Shown in pieces: positions 1 to 7,425 of a DNA stretch of 64,000 bases. Every line of letters begins with the position of its first letter. The stretch's first letter is position 1. The notes under the pieces are model-generated. The model was not told where the DNA came from. It did not search any database and saw only the letters and a program-made list of their open reading frames with translations. Source of the stretch: Flavobacterium praedii. GTDB lineage: Bacteria > Bacteroidota > Bacteroidia > Flavobacteriales > Flavobacteriaceae. The stretch spans positions 955,001 through 1,019,000 of the forward strand of contig NZ_CP113948.1 in assembly GCF_026810365.1 (NCBI RefSeq). The letters run 5' to 3'. Both the position numbers and the translations under genes were made by a program.

Positions 1-2
1 TT

Positions 3-311
3 GGAGTTTTAGTACTTTTGGTTCTTTTCTTTTCGAGAATAAGTTTTAAGAAAAAAGGTTTTGCATTTAGAACTCATGACGTTTTGTATAGAAATGGCAT
101 AATTGCTACCAATACACTTGTAATTCCTTATAATAGAGTACAGCACGTGGCTTTACATGAAGGATTAATTTCTCGTTTTTTTGGGTTGGCAAAAATCCAA
201 ATTTTCACTGCTGGAGGAAGTTCCAGTGATATAGAAATCCCTGGAATTGCCAAAGAACAAGCTGAAAATATCAAACAACTTTTGATGGGTAAAATTCAAA
301 AACAATTGTAA
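3..311 (+). CDS. YdbS-like bacterial PH-domain membrane protein (5' truncated)
   Basis: The reading frame is open to the window edge, so the start is missing and only about 103 residues are seen. The visible part begins with a hydrophobic stretch (GVLVLLVLFF), then a bPH_2 (DUF304) domain with the usual 'IIATNTLVIPYNRVQHV' and 'IFTAGGSSSDIEIPG' pattern. These are small membrane proteins of about 160 aa whose PH-like domain faces the cytoplasm. The stop overlaps the start of the next gene by one base (TAATG), giving a YdbS-YdbT pair as in Bacillus, where the pair is linked to tolerance of a cyclic bacteriocin. The function in this organism is not established. Family call is firm; start unknown. 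Confidence 0.8.
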   Translation, partial: GVLVLLVLFFSRISFKKKGFAFRTHDVLYRNGIIATNTLVIPYNRVQHVALHEGLISRFFGLAKIQIFTAGGSSSDIEIPGIAKEQAENIKQLLMGKIQKQL

Positions 312-1831
312 TGGGAGCCGATTTCAATGAACCCCAAAGACAATCTATTGTTGGGATTTTTGTAATGTTTGTTTATTCGCTTCAAGGATATGCCAAAGCT
401 TTATGGCCTATTTTGGTGATTTGGATTTTTAAATTTGATCAAATCAATAAAGGGTATTTGTTGGTAGGGACTATAGCTGTTTTTGCTGTAATCGGAATTG
501 TTTCTTATTTAAAATATTTGAATTTTACCTTTTATATCGATCAAGAAAATGAGGAGTTTATTATAACGGAAGGCATTTTCAATAAAACTAAAACAACGAT
601 ACAACTTTATAAAATTCAACAAGTAAATATTAATCAGTCATTAATACAGCGATTGGTAGGTGTTTATGAATTGGCTGTAGATACGGCTGGCTCCAATAAA
701 AAAGAAGGAGATATCAGAGCTATTTCACATGAATTGGCTTTAGATTTGAAAGCTCGTTTATTAGAGAATGAAAATAAAAAGGTTCCAAATAACGACGATT
801 CAATTAGTATTTCAGATAAAATTTTAACTGATAAAGCTATTCATTCTGAAGCTCCGTTTATAAAAATCGGTTTTTTAAGTTTATTGAAAATTGGAATTAC
901 TTCAAACTATATAAAAAGCTTTTTTGTATTACTGGCTTTCTTTTTTACACTTTTCGATCATATCAAGCAAATAACTGGAAGAGATGTTTTGCACGATGAA
1001 AATATCGAAGATTATGTGGATAAAAGCCAAGTTGCTACTGCATTTTTGATATTTTTTATCATTTTCTTTTTGGCTGTTATTGTTATTAATTTGGTTAAAA
1101 CAATTTTTACCTATTTTGATTATAAAATTGCGCGGCAAAAAGGATCGTTATTGCTTTCTTATGGCTTGTTGAATACTAAAAGTACGATCTTAAAACCTGA
1201 AAAGGTTCAAATTACAAGTATAACTCAGAATTTTTTTCAAAAGAAGTTGAATGTACTGCATCTTAAAATCAAACAAGCAACTGGTGGAGAAAAAGAAGAT
1301 CACAAACTCGCTATCGAAATTCCCGGTTGTGACAAACTGGAAAAAGATGCGATTTTAAAATTATTGTTTCAAAAGATTCCCGAAAAAGGAGTAATGCTCA
1401 AACCTAATTTTAGAAAACTTGGTTTTTCCGTTTTCCTAACAATCGGATTACCAATGTTGGGCTTTTATTTTGTTAGAGATTTGCTAATGGAAGAATTGCC
1501 TACTATTGATTATTTTGTGTTGTTATTTGTTGTTTTTATTGGAATAATTCAGTTTTTTATATTCAAAAACAATCGTCTTTATATTAATGATGATTTTATA
1601 ATTCTGCAAAGCGGTGCTTGGGATGTAACAAATAAAATTATTATACCCAGTAAAATTCAGGCGATTACAACTTCTCAACTCTTTTGGCATAAAAATATCA
1701 ATATTGGTTCCTTAACTTTGTATACCGCAGGAGGGAATATTAGTTTTCAATTGGGTAATTTTACAGCTATAAAACAATATGTCAATCTTTGGTTGTACGA
1801 AATGGAAACTTCCGATAGCAATTGGATGTAG
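311..1831 (+). CDS. YdbT-like membrane protein with three bacterial PH domains
   Basis: 506 aa. Three bPH_2 repeats can be seen at about residues 75-150, 262-355 and 410-495, each with a conserved [I/V]xxxKIQxI-type strand and a glycine-rich 'TAGG' or 'TAGS' turn, separated by pairs of hydrophobic segments (about 20-75, 190-265, 365-415). The architecture and length match Bacillus YdbT. It starts with ATG overlapping the stop of the ydbS-like gene by one base, so the two are translationally coupled. The stop codon TAG is the first part of a C5-GAA-G5 repeat that follows. The role is probably in envelope homeostasis or toxin tolerance, inferred from the family only. Confidence 0.8.
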   Translation: MGADFNEPQRQSIVGIFVMFVYSLQGYAKALWPILVIWIFKFDQINKGYLLVGTIAVFAVIGIVSYLKYLNFTFYIDQENEEFIITEGIFNKTKTTIQLYKIQQVNINQSLIQRLVGVYELAVDTAGSNKKEGDIRAISHELALDLKARLLENENKKVPNNDDSISISDKILTDKAIHSEAPFIKIGFLSLLKIGITSNYIKSFFVLLAFFFTLFDHIKQITGRDVLHDENIEDYVDKSQVATAFLIFFIIFFLAVIVINLVKTIFTYFDYKIARQKGSLLLSYGLLNTKSTILKPEKVQITSITQNFFQKKLNVLHLKIKQATGGEKEDHKLAIEIPGCDKLEKDAILKLLFQKIPEKGVMLKPNFRKLGFSVFLTIGLPMLGFYFVRDLLMEELPTIDYFVLLFVVFIGIIQFFIFKNNRLYINDDFIILQSGAWDVTNKIIIPSKIQAITTSQLFWHKNINIGSLTLYTAGGNISFQLGNFTAIKQYVNLWLYEMETSDSNWM

Positions 1832-1853
1832 CCCCCTAACCCCCGAAGGGGGA
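1829..1853 (+). repeat. C5-GAA-G5 palindromic repeat, single copy
   Basis: The sequence GCCCCCTAACCCCCGAAGGG begins at the stop codon of the preceding gene (TAG, 1829-1831). The core CCCCC (1840-1844), GAA, GGGGG (1848-1852) forms a perfect GC-rich hairpin that stands out in AT-rich DNA. The same unit occurs at 42155-42179, 50786-50812 and, in degenerate form, 42059-42082, 50868-50893 and 50336-50359. Confidence 0.8.
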
Positions 1854-1947
1854 AAGATTGTAGGTTTTAGAATACAGATTTATAAAAAAATGAGTATTTG
1901 TTTAAACTATCAAACAAATTAAACTACTAAACAAACTAAATAACATA

Positions 1948-2910
1948 ATGAAACACTGGATTGAAGCCGCAAGATTAAGAACATTACCATTATCAGTTTC
2001 TGGAATAATCGTAGGAAGTATGTATGCGTTGGCAAACCCTACTGATAATGTGTTGACACCAACTGATGTTTTCAATTGGGAAATATTTGCTTTTGCGCTA
2101 TTAACAACTTTAGGGTTACAAGTACTTTCTAATTTTGCCAATGATTACGGCGACGGTGTCAAAGGAACCGATAATGAGGATAGAGTAGGGCCAAAACGCG
2201 CCATACAAAGTGGAGTGATAACACCCCAAGCAATGAAACGTGCCTTGGTAATTACATCAATATTAACTTTGTTTTCGGCAGTGTTTTTGATTTATGTTGC
2301 TTTTGGAGAAACAAATCTGGTGTATTCTTTGTTCTATTTAGCTCTTGGAATTATGGCTATAATTTCTGCAATTCGGTATACTGTTGGTAATTCAGCTTAT
2401 GGGTACAAAGGATATGGTGATATTTTTGTATTCGTATTCTTCGGATTGGTAAGTACTTTGGGGGTTAATTTTCTGTATTCTAAACAATTGGATTCAATAC
2501 TTATTTTGCCAGCTACGGCAATTGGATTATTGAGTGTCGCTGTTTTAAATCTGAATAATATGCGTGACCAAGCATCTGATGCCAAAGCAGGTAAGAATAC
2601 TGTTGTGGTAAAAATGGGTGCCGAAAAAGCCAAAAAATATCATTATTTCCTAATTGTTTCCGCTATGATTTCGGTAGTTGCATTTGCGATATTAAGCGAT
2701 TTTCGTTTTGATCAATACCTGTTTTTATTGGCATACATTCCGTTAACAAAACATTTAATTACAGTATCCAAAAATCAAGATCCAAAATTATTAGATCCCG
2801 AATTAAAGAAAGTAGCGTTGAGCACCTTTTTACTTTCGATATTATTATCGGTATGCATGATTTCTTTGATTTCGGATATTTTTGTTAATGTTTTCTTGGG
2901 AGGACGATAA
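1948..2910 (+). CDS. menA: 1,4-dihydroxy-2-naphthoate polyprenyltransferase
   Basis: 320 aa, UbiA superfamily integral membrane prenyltransferase. It attaches the polyprenyl chain to 1,4-dihydroxy-2-naphthoate in menaquinone synthesis. The first Mg-diphosphate motif is N65-D66..D69 (NDYGDGVKG) followed by TDNEDR; the second is at about 201-211 (NLNNMRDQASD) with D207 and D211. Eight or nine hydrophobic helices fill the rest, as usual for the family. The 'GPKRAIQSG' segment after motif one is typical of MenA rather than UbiA or haem O synthase. menC lies 2.4 kb downstream on the same strand, supporting a menaquinone context. ATG start preceded by an AT-rich spacer. Confidence 0.93.
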   Translation: MKHWIEAARLRTLPLSVSGIIVGSMYALANPTDNVLTPTDVFNWEIFAFALLTTLGLQVLSNFANDYGDGVKGTDNEDRVGPKRAIQSGVITPQAMKRALVITSILTLFSAVFLIYVAFGETNLVYSLFYLALGIMAIISAIRYTVGNSAYGYKGYGDIFVFVFFGLVSTLGVNFLYSKQLDSILILPATAIGLLSVAVLNLNNMRDQASDAKAGKNTVVVKMGAEKAKKYHYFLIVSAMISVVAFAILSDFRFDQYLFLLAYIPLTKHLITVSKNQDPKLLDPELKKVALSTFLLSILLSVCMISLISDIFVNVFLGGR

Positions 2911-2967
2911 GTAATTTCAAAAAATAATCAAAGTAGTATTTTCTAACATTTTTAAACGTATACTAAA

Positions 2968-3645
2968 ATGAAAATAACATTCTACGGTCACGCCTCTTTG
3001 GGAATCGAAGTTAGTGGCAAACACATTCTTGTAGACCCTTATATTTCGGCCAATCCAAAGGCGTCACATATCAATATTAACGATCTGAAAGCTGATTTTA
3101 TACTTTTAACACACGCTCACGGTGATCATATTCTCGATGTCGAATACATTGCGTCAAGAACCAATGCGGTGATTGTTTCGAATGCTGAAATTGCTGGTTA
3201 TTACGGTAAAAAAGGATTTCAAACACACCCAATGAATCACGGTGGAAGCTGGAATTTTGATTTTGGAAAACTAAAATATGTAAGCGCGATTCACTCCAGT
3301 TCTTTTCCGGATGGAACGTATGGCGGGAATCCAGGTGGTTTTGTAATCGAGGGCGAACACAAAAACATTTACATTGCTGGCGACACCGCGCTTACTATGG
3401 ATATGAAATTGATTCCGATGCGAACCCAACTCGATTTGGCGATTTTGCCAATAGGAGATAACTTCACAATGGATATTGAGGATGCCATTATTGCCTCCGA
3501 TTTTGTGGCCTGCGATAAAATTCTTGGTATTCACTACGATACTTTTGGTTATATCGAAATCAATCACGAGCAAGCCATCAAAAAATTCTTCGATAAAGGA
3601 AAAGACTTGATGTTGCTCGAAATCGGAAGTTTTATCGAATTATAA
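2968..3645 (+). CDS. UPF0173 metal-dependent hydrolase (UlaG-like metallo-beta-lactamase fold)
   Basis: 225 aa, the usual size for the UPF0173 (YtkL-like) family. The metal-binding motif THAHGDH (H49, H51, D53, H54) is intact, with later histidines (H98 in 'NHGG', H108) and aspartate in 'YIAGDTAL' completing a dinuclear metal site. The opening 'MKITFYGHASLGIE' is diagnostic. Members are cytosolic and the physiological substrate is unknown. It sits between menA and menC, an arrangement I believe is recurrent in Flavobacterium, but nothing in the protein ties it to quinone chemistry. Confidence 0.88.
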   Translation: MKITFYGHASLGIEVSGKHILVDPYISANPKASHININDLKADFILLTHAHGDHILDVEYIASRTNAVIVSNAEIAGYYGKKGFQTHPMNHGGSWNFDFGKLKYVSAIHSSSFPDGTYGGNPGGFVIEGEHKNIYIAGDTALTMDMKLIPMRTQLDLAILPIGDNFTMDIEDAIIASDFVACDKILGIHYDTFGYIEINHEQAIKKFFDKGKDLMLLEIGSFIEL

Positions 3646-3652
3646 TAATTAG

Positions 3653-3735
3653 GAGCTATTTCCTGCTATTCGTTTCAATCTTGTGAGCCGAACCCCGGCT
3701 CACAAGGATTTTCACTACTATCAGGGCTAGGGCAT
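3653..3735 (+). repeat. Hairpin cassette repeat, copy 1
   Basis: Conserved left end GAGCTATTTCCTGCTATTCG, a perfect 10-bp stem CTTGTGAGCC/GGCTCACAAG (3680-3689/3697-3706) around loop GAACCCC, and conserved right end with CAGGGCTAGGGCAT. The reverse complement of the same design lies at 24551-24628, with a different stem but the same loop. Related copies are at 6551-6632 and 60528-60676. It may double as a terminator for the upstream gene. Confidence 0.75.
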
Positions 3736-3782
3736 ACCGGATTTCAAGATCATTTTTCTAAAACCAGATTAACTTTTTAATA

Positions 3783-4976
3783 ATGACCAAGCAGCTTCTT
3801 TCTTTCATTACACTTCTATTTACAACATTTGCATTTGCTCAACAAGACGGTTACTGGGACAAAGACAGATCGACAACCAAAGAAATCAAGGTTTCCGCCA
3901 GAGACCGAATCGTCATAAAAACCGAAGATTTACCCCTTGGAACTACCGAAATTGTTTATAGAATCACTCTTTTGGATGAAAATCAGCAATTGGCCGGCAG
4001 TTTGGTTTCGGTTCTGAAATCAATTCCCGATCCTACTGGTATCAGTCAAGGATCTGCAGGAGCTGTTTTTGTCTTGTCCAAAATATCTGGAGACGATAAA
4101 TGTACATACGCTGTTTTTTCATCCGATAAATTGGCTTTAGAATACAAAGATTCAGGAAAAACAATGGAATCCTGTTTGGTTCAGGACGAACCAGTCAGTA
4201 AAGACGCCAAACGTCTTTCAATCGAAAAATCAAAGTGTCTTAATGGAAATGCGTTGTGGTTTGGTTTTGAAAGCAAAAACTGGATCATGAACCAAAAAAT
4301 CATTTTGGAAGTTGTGCCTTGGGTAGATAAAAAACTAAGTCGAGGATGGAGTCTGGATAACCGAAAAAATATTATTGACCAATGCAAAACATCCAGCTTG
4401 GCTCAAAAAATGGTTAATTCTGATGATTTTTGCGTTTGTGTTTTGGATAAAATTCAAACGAAGTACAAATATCAGGAGTTTCAAAAGCTATTGACAGTAG
4501 AGCGATCCAAAGCTTTTAAAGATTCAGGAAGCAGTTGTTTTGGCGAAACAAGTACTTCTAATGCAGTTTATTCTGATTTGCGTAATCAAGCTTCGCTTTT
4601 GATAAAAAAAGCCAAATATGGGGATGCAATTGAAAAATTAGGGGTAATTGTAAACGATGGTAAAGCTACGGTATTAGATTATAGTGCAATTGGAAGCTGT
4701 TATCTGTTGACCAAACAATACGGAAAAGCATTAAAGTATCTTCAAGACGGTGAAAAACTCGATAGTACAGAGTTGTTGTTGCAATTGAATTTGGCGCATG
4801 CCTATTTGTTAAATGACAATTACAAAGAAGCCAAAAAAATATACAAGAAATACCAAAATCAAAACGTTACTGATAGTTTGAGTTGGGTTCAAAAAACGGA
4901 ACAGGATTTCAAGGCTTTTCAAAAAGCGGGAATTCAGAGTGAAGATTTTGAAAGAGTATTGAAATTACTGGAGTAA
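3783..4976 (+). CDS. Secreted TPR-repeat protein of unknown function
   Basis: 397 aa. Residues 1-19 form a signal peptide ending FAFAQ, so the protein is exported to the periplasm or surface. The middle (about 20-260) has no domain I recognise; it contains several cysteines including a 'CVC' pair near residue 217. From about residue 268 there are tetratricopeptide repeats (KAKYGDAIEKL, KQYGKALKYLQ, DNYKEAKKIYKK). TPR segments usually mediate protein-protein contacts. No enzymatic motif is visible. The gene stands alone between hairpin-cassette copy 1 and the menC region. The call is limited to exported TPR protein. Confidence 0.75.
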   Translation: MTKQLLSFITLLFTTFAFAQQDGYWDKDRSTTKEIKVSARDRIVIKTEDLPLGTTEIVYRITLLDENQQLAGSLVSVLKSIPDPTGISQGSAGAVFVLSKISGDDKCTYAVFSSDKLALEYKDSGKTMESCLVQDEPVSKDAKRLSIEKSKCLNGNALWFGFESKNWIMNQKIILEVVPWVDKKLSRGWSLDNRKNIIDQCKTSSLAQKMVNSDDFCVCVLDKIQTKYKYQEFQKLLTVERSKAFKDSGSSCFGETSTSNAVYSDLRNQASLLIKKAKYGDAIEKLGVIVNDGKATVLDYSAIGSCYLLTKQYGKALKYLQDGEKLDSTELLLQLNLAHAYLLNDNYKEAKKIYKKYQNQNVTDSLSWVQKTEQDFKAFQKAGIQSEDFERVLKLLE

Positions 4977-5106
4977 TTAGTTTATTTGGTTTTGCATTGT
5001 AAATAGTATGGAAAGATTAAATAATAAATCATAAAAAAAAATAAATTTATTCATACTATATATAGGATTTTTTGTTTTTTCAGTTGGAATAATTTTAAAC
5101 TTTAAA

Positions 5107-5211
5107 ATGTTTATTTTTAATGAATGGCCAACATACTTGTTTTTTTTTATAATCCTTTTTGGAATTTTATTAATTGGAATTTCTTATTTAAAATTTAAGA
5201 AACTCACTTAA
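5107..5211 (+). CDS. Possible small membrane peptide, perhaps decayed
   Basis: An ATG-initiated frame of 34 residues (start MFIFNEWPTYLFFF) is almost entirely hydrophobic and ends in a basic tail (KFKKLT). The frame stays open upstream to 5035 and encodes a second hydrophobic helix (FILYIGFFVFSVGIIL) without an ATG, GTG or TTG, so a two-helix protein of about 55 aa may have lost its start or carry an indel in the A-run at 5032-5040. It is a weak call based on hydrophobicity and frame only. Confidence 0.25.
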   Translation: MFIFNEWPTYLFFFIILFGILLIGISYLKFKKLT

Positions 5212-5228
5212 CATTACATTTGTTTTAC

Positions 5229-5298
5229 CATTCACCATTCACCAATCACTATTAACCATTCACTATTAACCATTCACCATTCACTATTCACTATTCAC
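5229..5298 (+). repeat. Ten tandem heptanucleotides (YATTMAC) abutting the menC start
   Basis: The 70 bases divide exactly into ten 7-mers: CATTCAC five times, TATTCAC twice, TATTAAC twice and CAATCAC once. The tract stops two bases before the TTG start of menC, so it supplies the whole translation-initiation region. A 7-nt period with point variation suggests tandem expansion. Confidence 0.9.
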
Positions 5299-5299
5299 T

Positions 5300-6343
5300 T
5301 TGAAAGCAACCTACCACAAATACATATTAAATTTCAAACGCCCATCCGGAACTTCTCGTGGAGTGATGACCGAAAAAGAAACTTGGTTTATTGTTTTGGA
5401 GCAAGACGGTAAAAAGGGAATAGGAGAGTGTGGTCTTTTGAGAGGGTTGAGTATTGACGACCGTCCCGATTATGAAGATAAATTGCAATGGACGTGTGCT
5501 AATATTCATCTTGGTAAAGATCAACTTTGGGAGGCCTTGTTAGAGTTTCCATCCATACAGTTTGGAGTCGAAATGGCATTCCAGTCTTTGGCTAGTAAAA
5601 ATCCTTTTTTACTCTTTCCATCAGACTTCACAAACGGTACAAAATCGATTGCTATAAATGGATTGGTTTGGATGGGTTCAGCCACTTTTATGAAGCAACA
5701 AATCGAGGAGAAATTAGCTGATGGATTTCGATGCATTAAACTCAAAATTGGTGCCATAGATTTCGATAAAGAATTGCAATTATTGCGTTATATTCGGCAA
5801 CATTTCAGTCCAGAGCAAGTAGAAATAAGAGTCGATGCTAACGGTGCTTTTGATTCGAATGAAGCTTTATATAGATTAAATCAACTAACTGAATTTAAAC
5901 TACATAGTATAGAGCAACCTATTCGAAAAAACAACACTGACAGTATGGCAGAGCTATGTAGAACCACTCCTTTTCCTATTGCTTTGGACGAAGAACTAAT
6001 AGGCGTGTTTACAGTTGCTGAAAAAGAAGAATTATTACTCAAAATAAAGCCTCAATACATCATTTTGAAACCTAGTTTTGTGGGTGGATTCCGCGGTACT
6101 CAAGAGTGGATTACCTTGGCTGAAAAGCTTAATATTGGATGGTGGATAACCTCTGCATTGGAAAGTAATATTGGCTTGAATGCTATCGCGCAATGGACTT
6201 TTTTGCTTAACAATTCGATGCCGCAAGGATTGGGAACAGGTGCATTATATACTAATAATTTTGACTGCCCTTTGCAAGTTTCTCAAGGTCAATTGTGGCA
6301 CAGCAATGCGTTAAATTGGGATTTGGATATTGATACATTTTAA
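5300..6343 (+). CDS. menC: o-Succinylbenzoate synthase (enolase superfamily)
   Basis: 347 aa. Dehydrates SHCHC to o-succinylbenzoate in menaquinone synthesis. Enolase-superfamily residues are in order: KLK pair in 'CIKLKIG' (about 148-150), metal ligands Asp in 'RVDANGAF' (about 179), Glu in 'SIEQPI' (about 210) and Asp in 'ALDEEL' (about 234), then the catalytic Lys in 'ILKPSF' (about 257). The start is TTG at 5300, because no in-frame ATG precedes the conserved N-terminal block 'KYILNFKRPSGTSRG'. The spacer immediately upstream is a heptad repeat tract. Dipeptide epimerases share this fold, but the family pattern plus nearby menA favours MenC. Confidence 0.88.
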   Translation: MKATYHKYILNFKRPSGTSRGVMTEKETWFIVLEQDGKKGIGECGLLRGLSIDDRPDYEDKLQWTCANIHLGKDQLWEALLEFPSIQFGVEMAFQSLASKNPFLLFPSDFTNGTKSIAINGLVWMGSATFMKQQIEEKLADGFRCIKLKIGAIDFDKELQLLRYIRQHFSPEQVEIRVDANGAFDSNEALYRLNQLTEFKLHSIEQPIRKNNTDSMAELCRTTPFPIALDEELIGVFTVAEKEELLLKIKPQYIILKPSFVGGFRGTQEWITLAEKLNIGWWITSALESNIGLNAIAQWTFLLNNSMPQGLGTGALYTNNFDCPLQVSQGQLWHSNALNWDLDIDTF

Positions 6344-6524
6344 TTAAACCCAGATTCCGCATTAGAAATCTACTACAACTAAATTCTTCTTCAAAACCAA
6401 GAACTTACTCCTATTTTTAAATTCAAAATACAAAAGTATTCCTTCTTCAAAAATAGTCCGTGAGCTCTTGCTTTTATTGAATAATTTAGTTTCGCTACTA
6501 AGTCTAATGCGGATTCTGGGTTAA
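6344..6524 (+). repeat. Imperfect long palindrome, MITE-like
   Basis: The left arm (from 6344, TTAAACCCAGATTCCGCATT) and the right arm (ending 6524, ATGCGGATTCTGGGTTAA) are near-perfect inverted repeats. The similarity continues inward for about 65 bases per arm with mismatches and small indels (CTAAATTCTTC on the left against GAATAATTTAG on the right). It starts directly after the menC stop. I see no ORF in it. It may be a miniature element remnant or a structured 3' end. Confidence 0.65.
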
Positions 6525-6550
6525 AACGAGAATAGGTTATATGCAGTTTT

Positions 6551-6632
6551 TGCGAGAGTGATGGAAGTGGAGCTCTTTTTTGATGCCGTTTTTTTACGGG
6601 ATCAAAAAAAGCGGGAACGAACAGCACGACCC
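6551..6632. repeat. Hairpin cassette repeat, copy 2
   Basis: GAGAGTGATGGAAGTGGAGC on one side and GCGGGAACGAACAGC on the other match the ends of the cassettes at 3653, 24551 and 60528 in degenerate form. The core is an AT-rich stem TTTTTTGAT...ATCAAAAAA (6576-6584/6601-6609) closed by CCGT/ACGG. Repeat elements, including the palindrome at 6344-6524 and this cassette, fill most of the gap between menC and the permease gene. Confidence 0.6.
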
Positions 6633-6698
6633 GAAGTTTTTACGAAGGGACTCGCCCAAATTAAGAATCATTAAATAATATTTATATAATTTAAACTG

Positions 6699-6735
6699 AA
6701 AAAGGCTCCGAACGAATGATTGTTTGGAGCCTTTT
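6699..6735. terminator. Bidirectional rho-independent terminator
   Basis: AAAAGGCTCCGAAC (6700-6713) pairs with GTTTGGAGCCTTTT (6722-6735) with one G-T wobble and an 8-nt loop, and both strands carry T-runs. It lies between convergent menC (plus) and the acetate permease gene (minus), 24 bases beyond the permease stop. Confidence 0.85.
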
Positions 6736-6758
6736 GTATAGTATTGAAGAACTGTATA

Positions 6759-7316
6759 TTAATAAGGTAAAACTCTTTTGTTTTTTACTTCTTCCAAAAG
6801 TTCGGCCATTGCGAGGTAAAAAGCACTGCTTCCGCAAATTATGCCAAGACCTCCAGCAATGACTGTGATGGTTTCGCTTCCAGTGAATTTTGATACCGCC
6901 AAAAGGAAAAATAAAATGGTTAATGAAAGGAAAACAAATTGCTGTACTTTACTGCCGCCCCAAGTTCCCCACCACATAAATGCGGTAAAAATCCCCCAAA
7001 TGGCTAAATAGCATCCGAAGAAAGGAGCTGGCGTTGTGCCGGCCATTTCAAAACCGGTGTTTGGAAAAAGCCAAATACCCACTAGGGAAATCCAGAAAAA
7101 ACCATATGAGACAAAAGCAGTTCCTGCAAATGTTTTTCCGTTTTTGAATGACAATATTCCGGCTATTATTTGGGCCAATCCGCCATAAAAAATACCCATC
7201 GATATGATTACAGCACTGACGGGAAAGAAACCCAAATTATGAATATTCAATAAAATTGTGGTCATTCCAAAACCCAAAAGGCCTAAGGGTGCAGGATTTG
7301 CTAGTTTATTCTCCAT
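6759..7316 (-). CDS. satP: Acetate/succinate:proton symporter, GPR1/FUN34/YaaH family
   Basis: 185 aa, six hydrophobic helices, the standard size for SatP. The family signature NPAPLGLLGFG lies at residues 7-17 and the second half has the usual 'WISLVG' and 'FMWWGTWGG' segments. Members move acetate or succinate with protons across the inner membrane. The gene is single, transcribed leftward from a short AT-rich spacer and followed by a strong terminator. Fits a heterotroph able to take up acetate; pckA elsewhere in the window would serve gluconeogenesis from such substrates (inference). Confidence 0.88.
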   Translation of the reverse strand: MENKLANPAPLGLLGFGMTTILLNIHNLGFFPVSAVIISMGIFYGGLAQIIAGILSFKNGKTFAGTAFVSYGFFWISLVGIWLFPNTGFEMAGTTPAPFFGCYLAIWGIFTAFMWWGTWGGSKVQQFVFLSLTILFFLLAVSKFTGSETITVIAGGLGIICGSSAFYLAMAELLEEVKNKRVLPY

Positions 7317-7425
7317 TTTTAGTTTTTTTAATTGTTAGTAAAGTTTAAAAATAACGTTATAGTTTGTTGTTAATTGATATAAAAATAACATTTTGTAATA
7401 GAAAAATTTCATTTCTATCCTTTTT

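Noticed and set aside
5229..5298. CRISPR-like array
   Set aside because: The units are contiguous 7-mers without spacers and no cas gene is near; the his-operon tracts were rejected on the same ground.
6391..6627. 78-aa minus-strand ORF in the menC-satP gap
   Set aside because: It covers the imperfect palindrome and cassette repeat and has no protein-like features.
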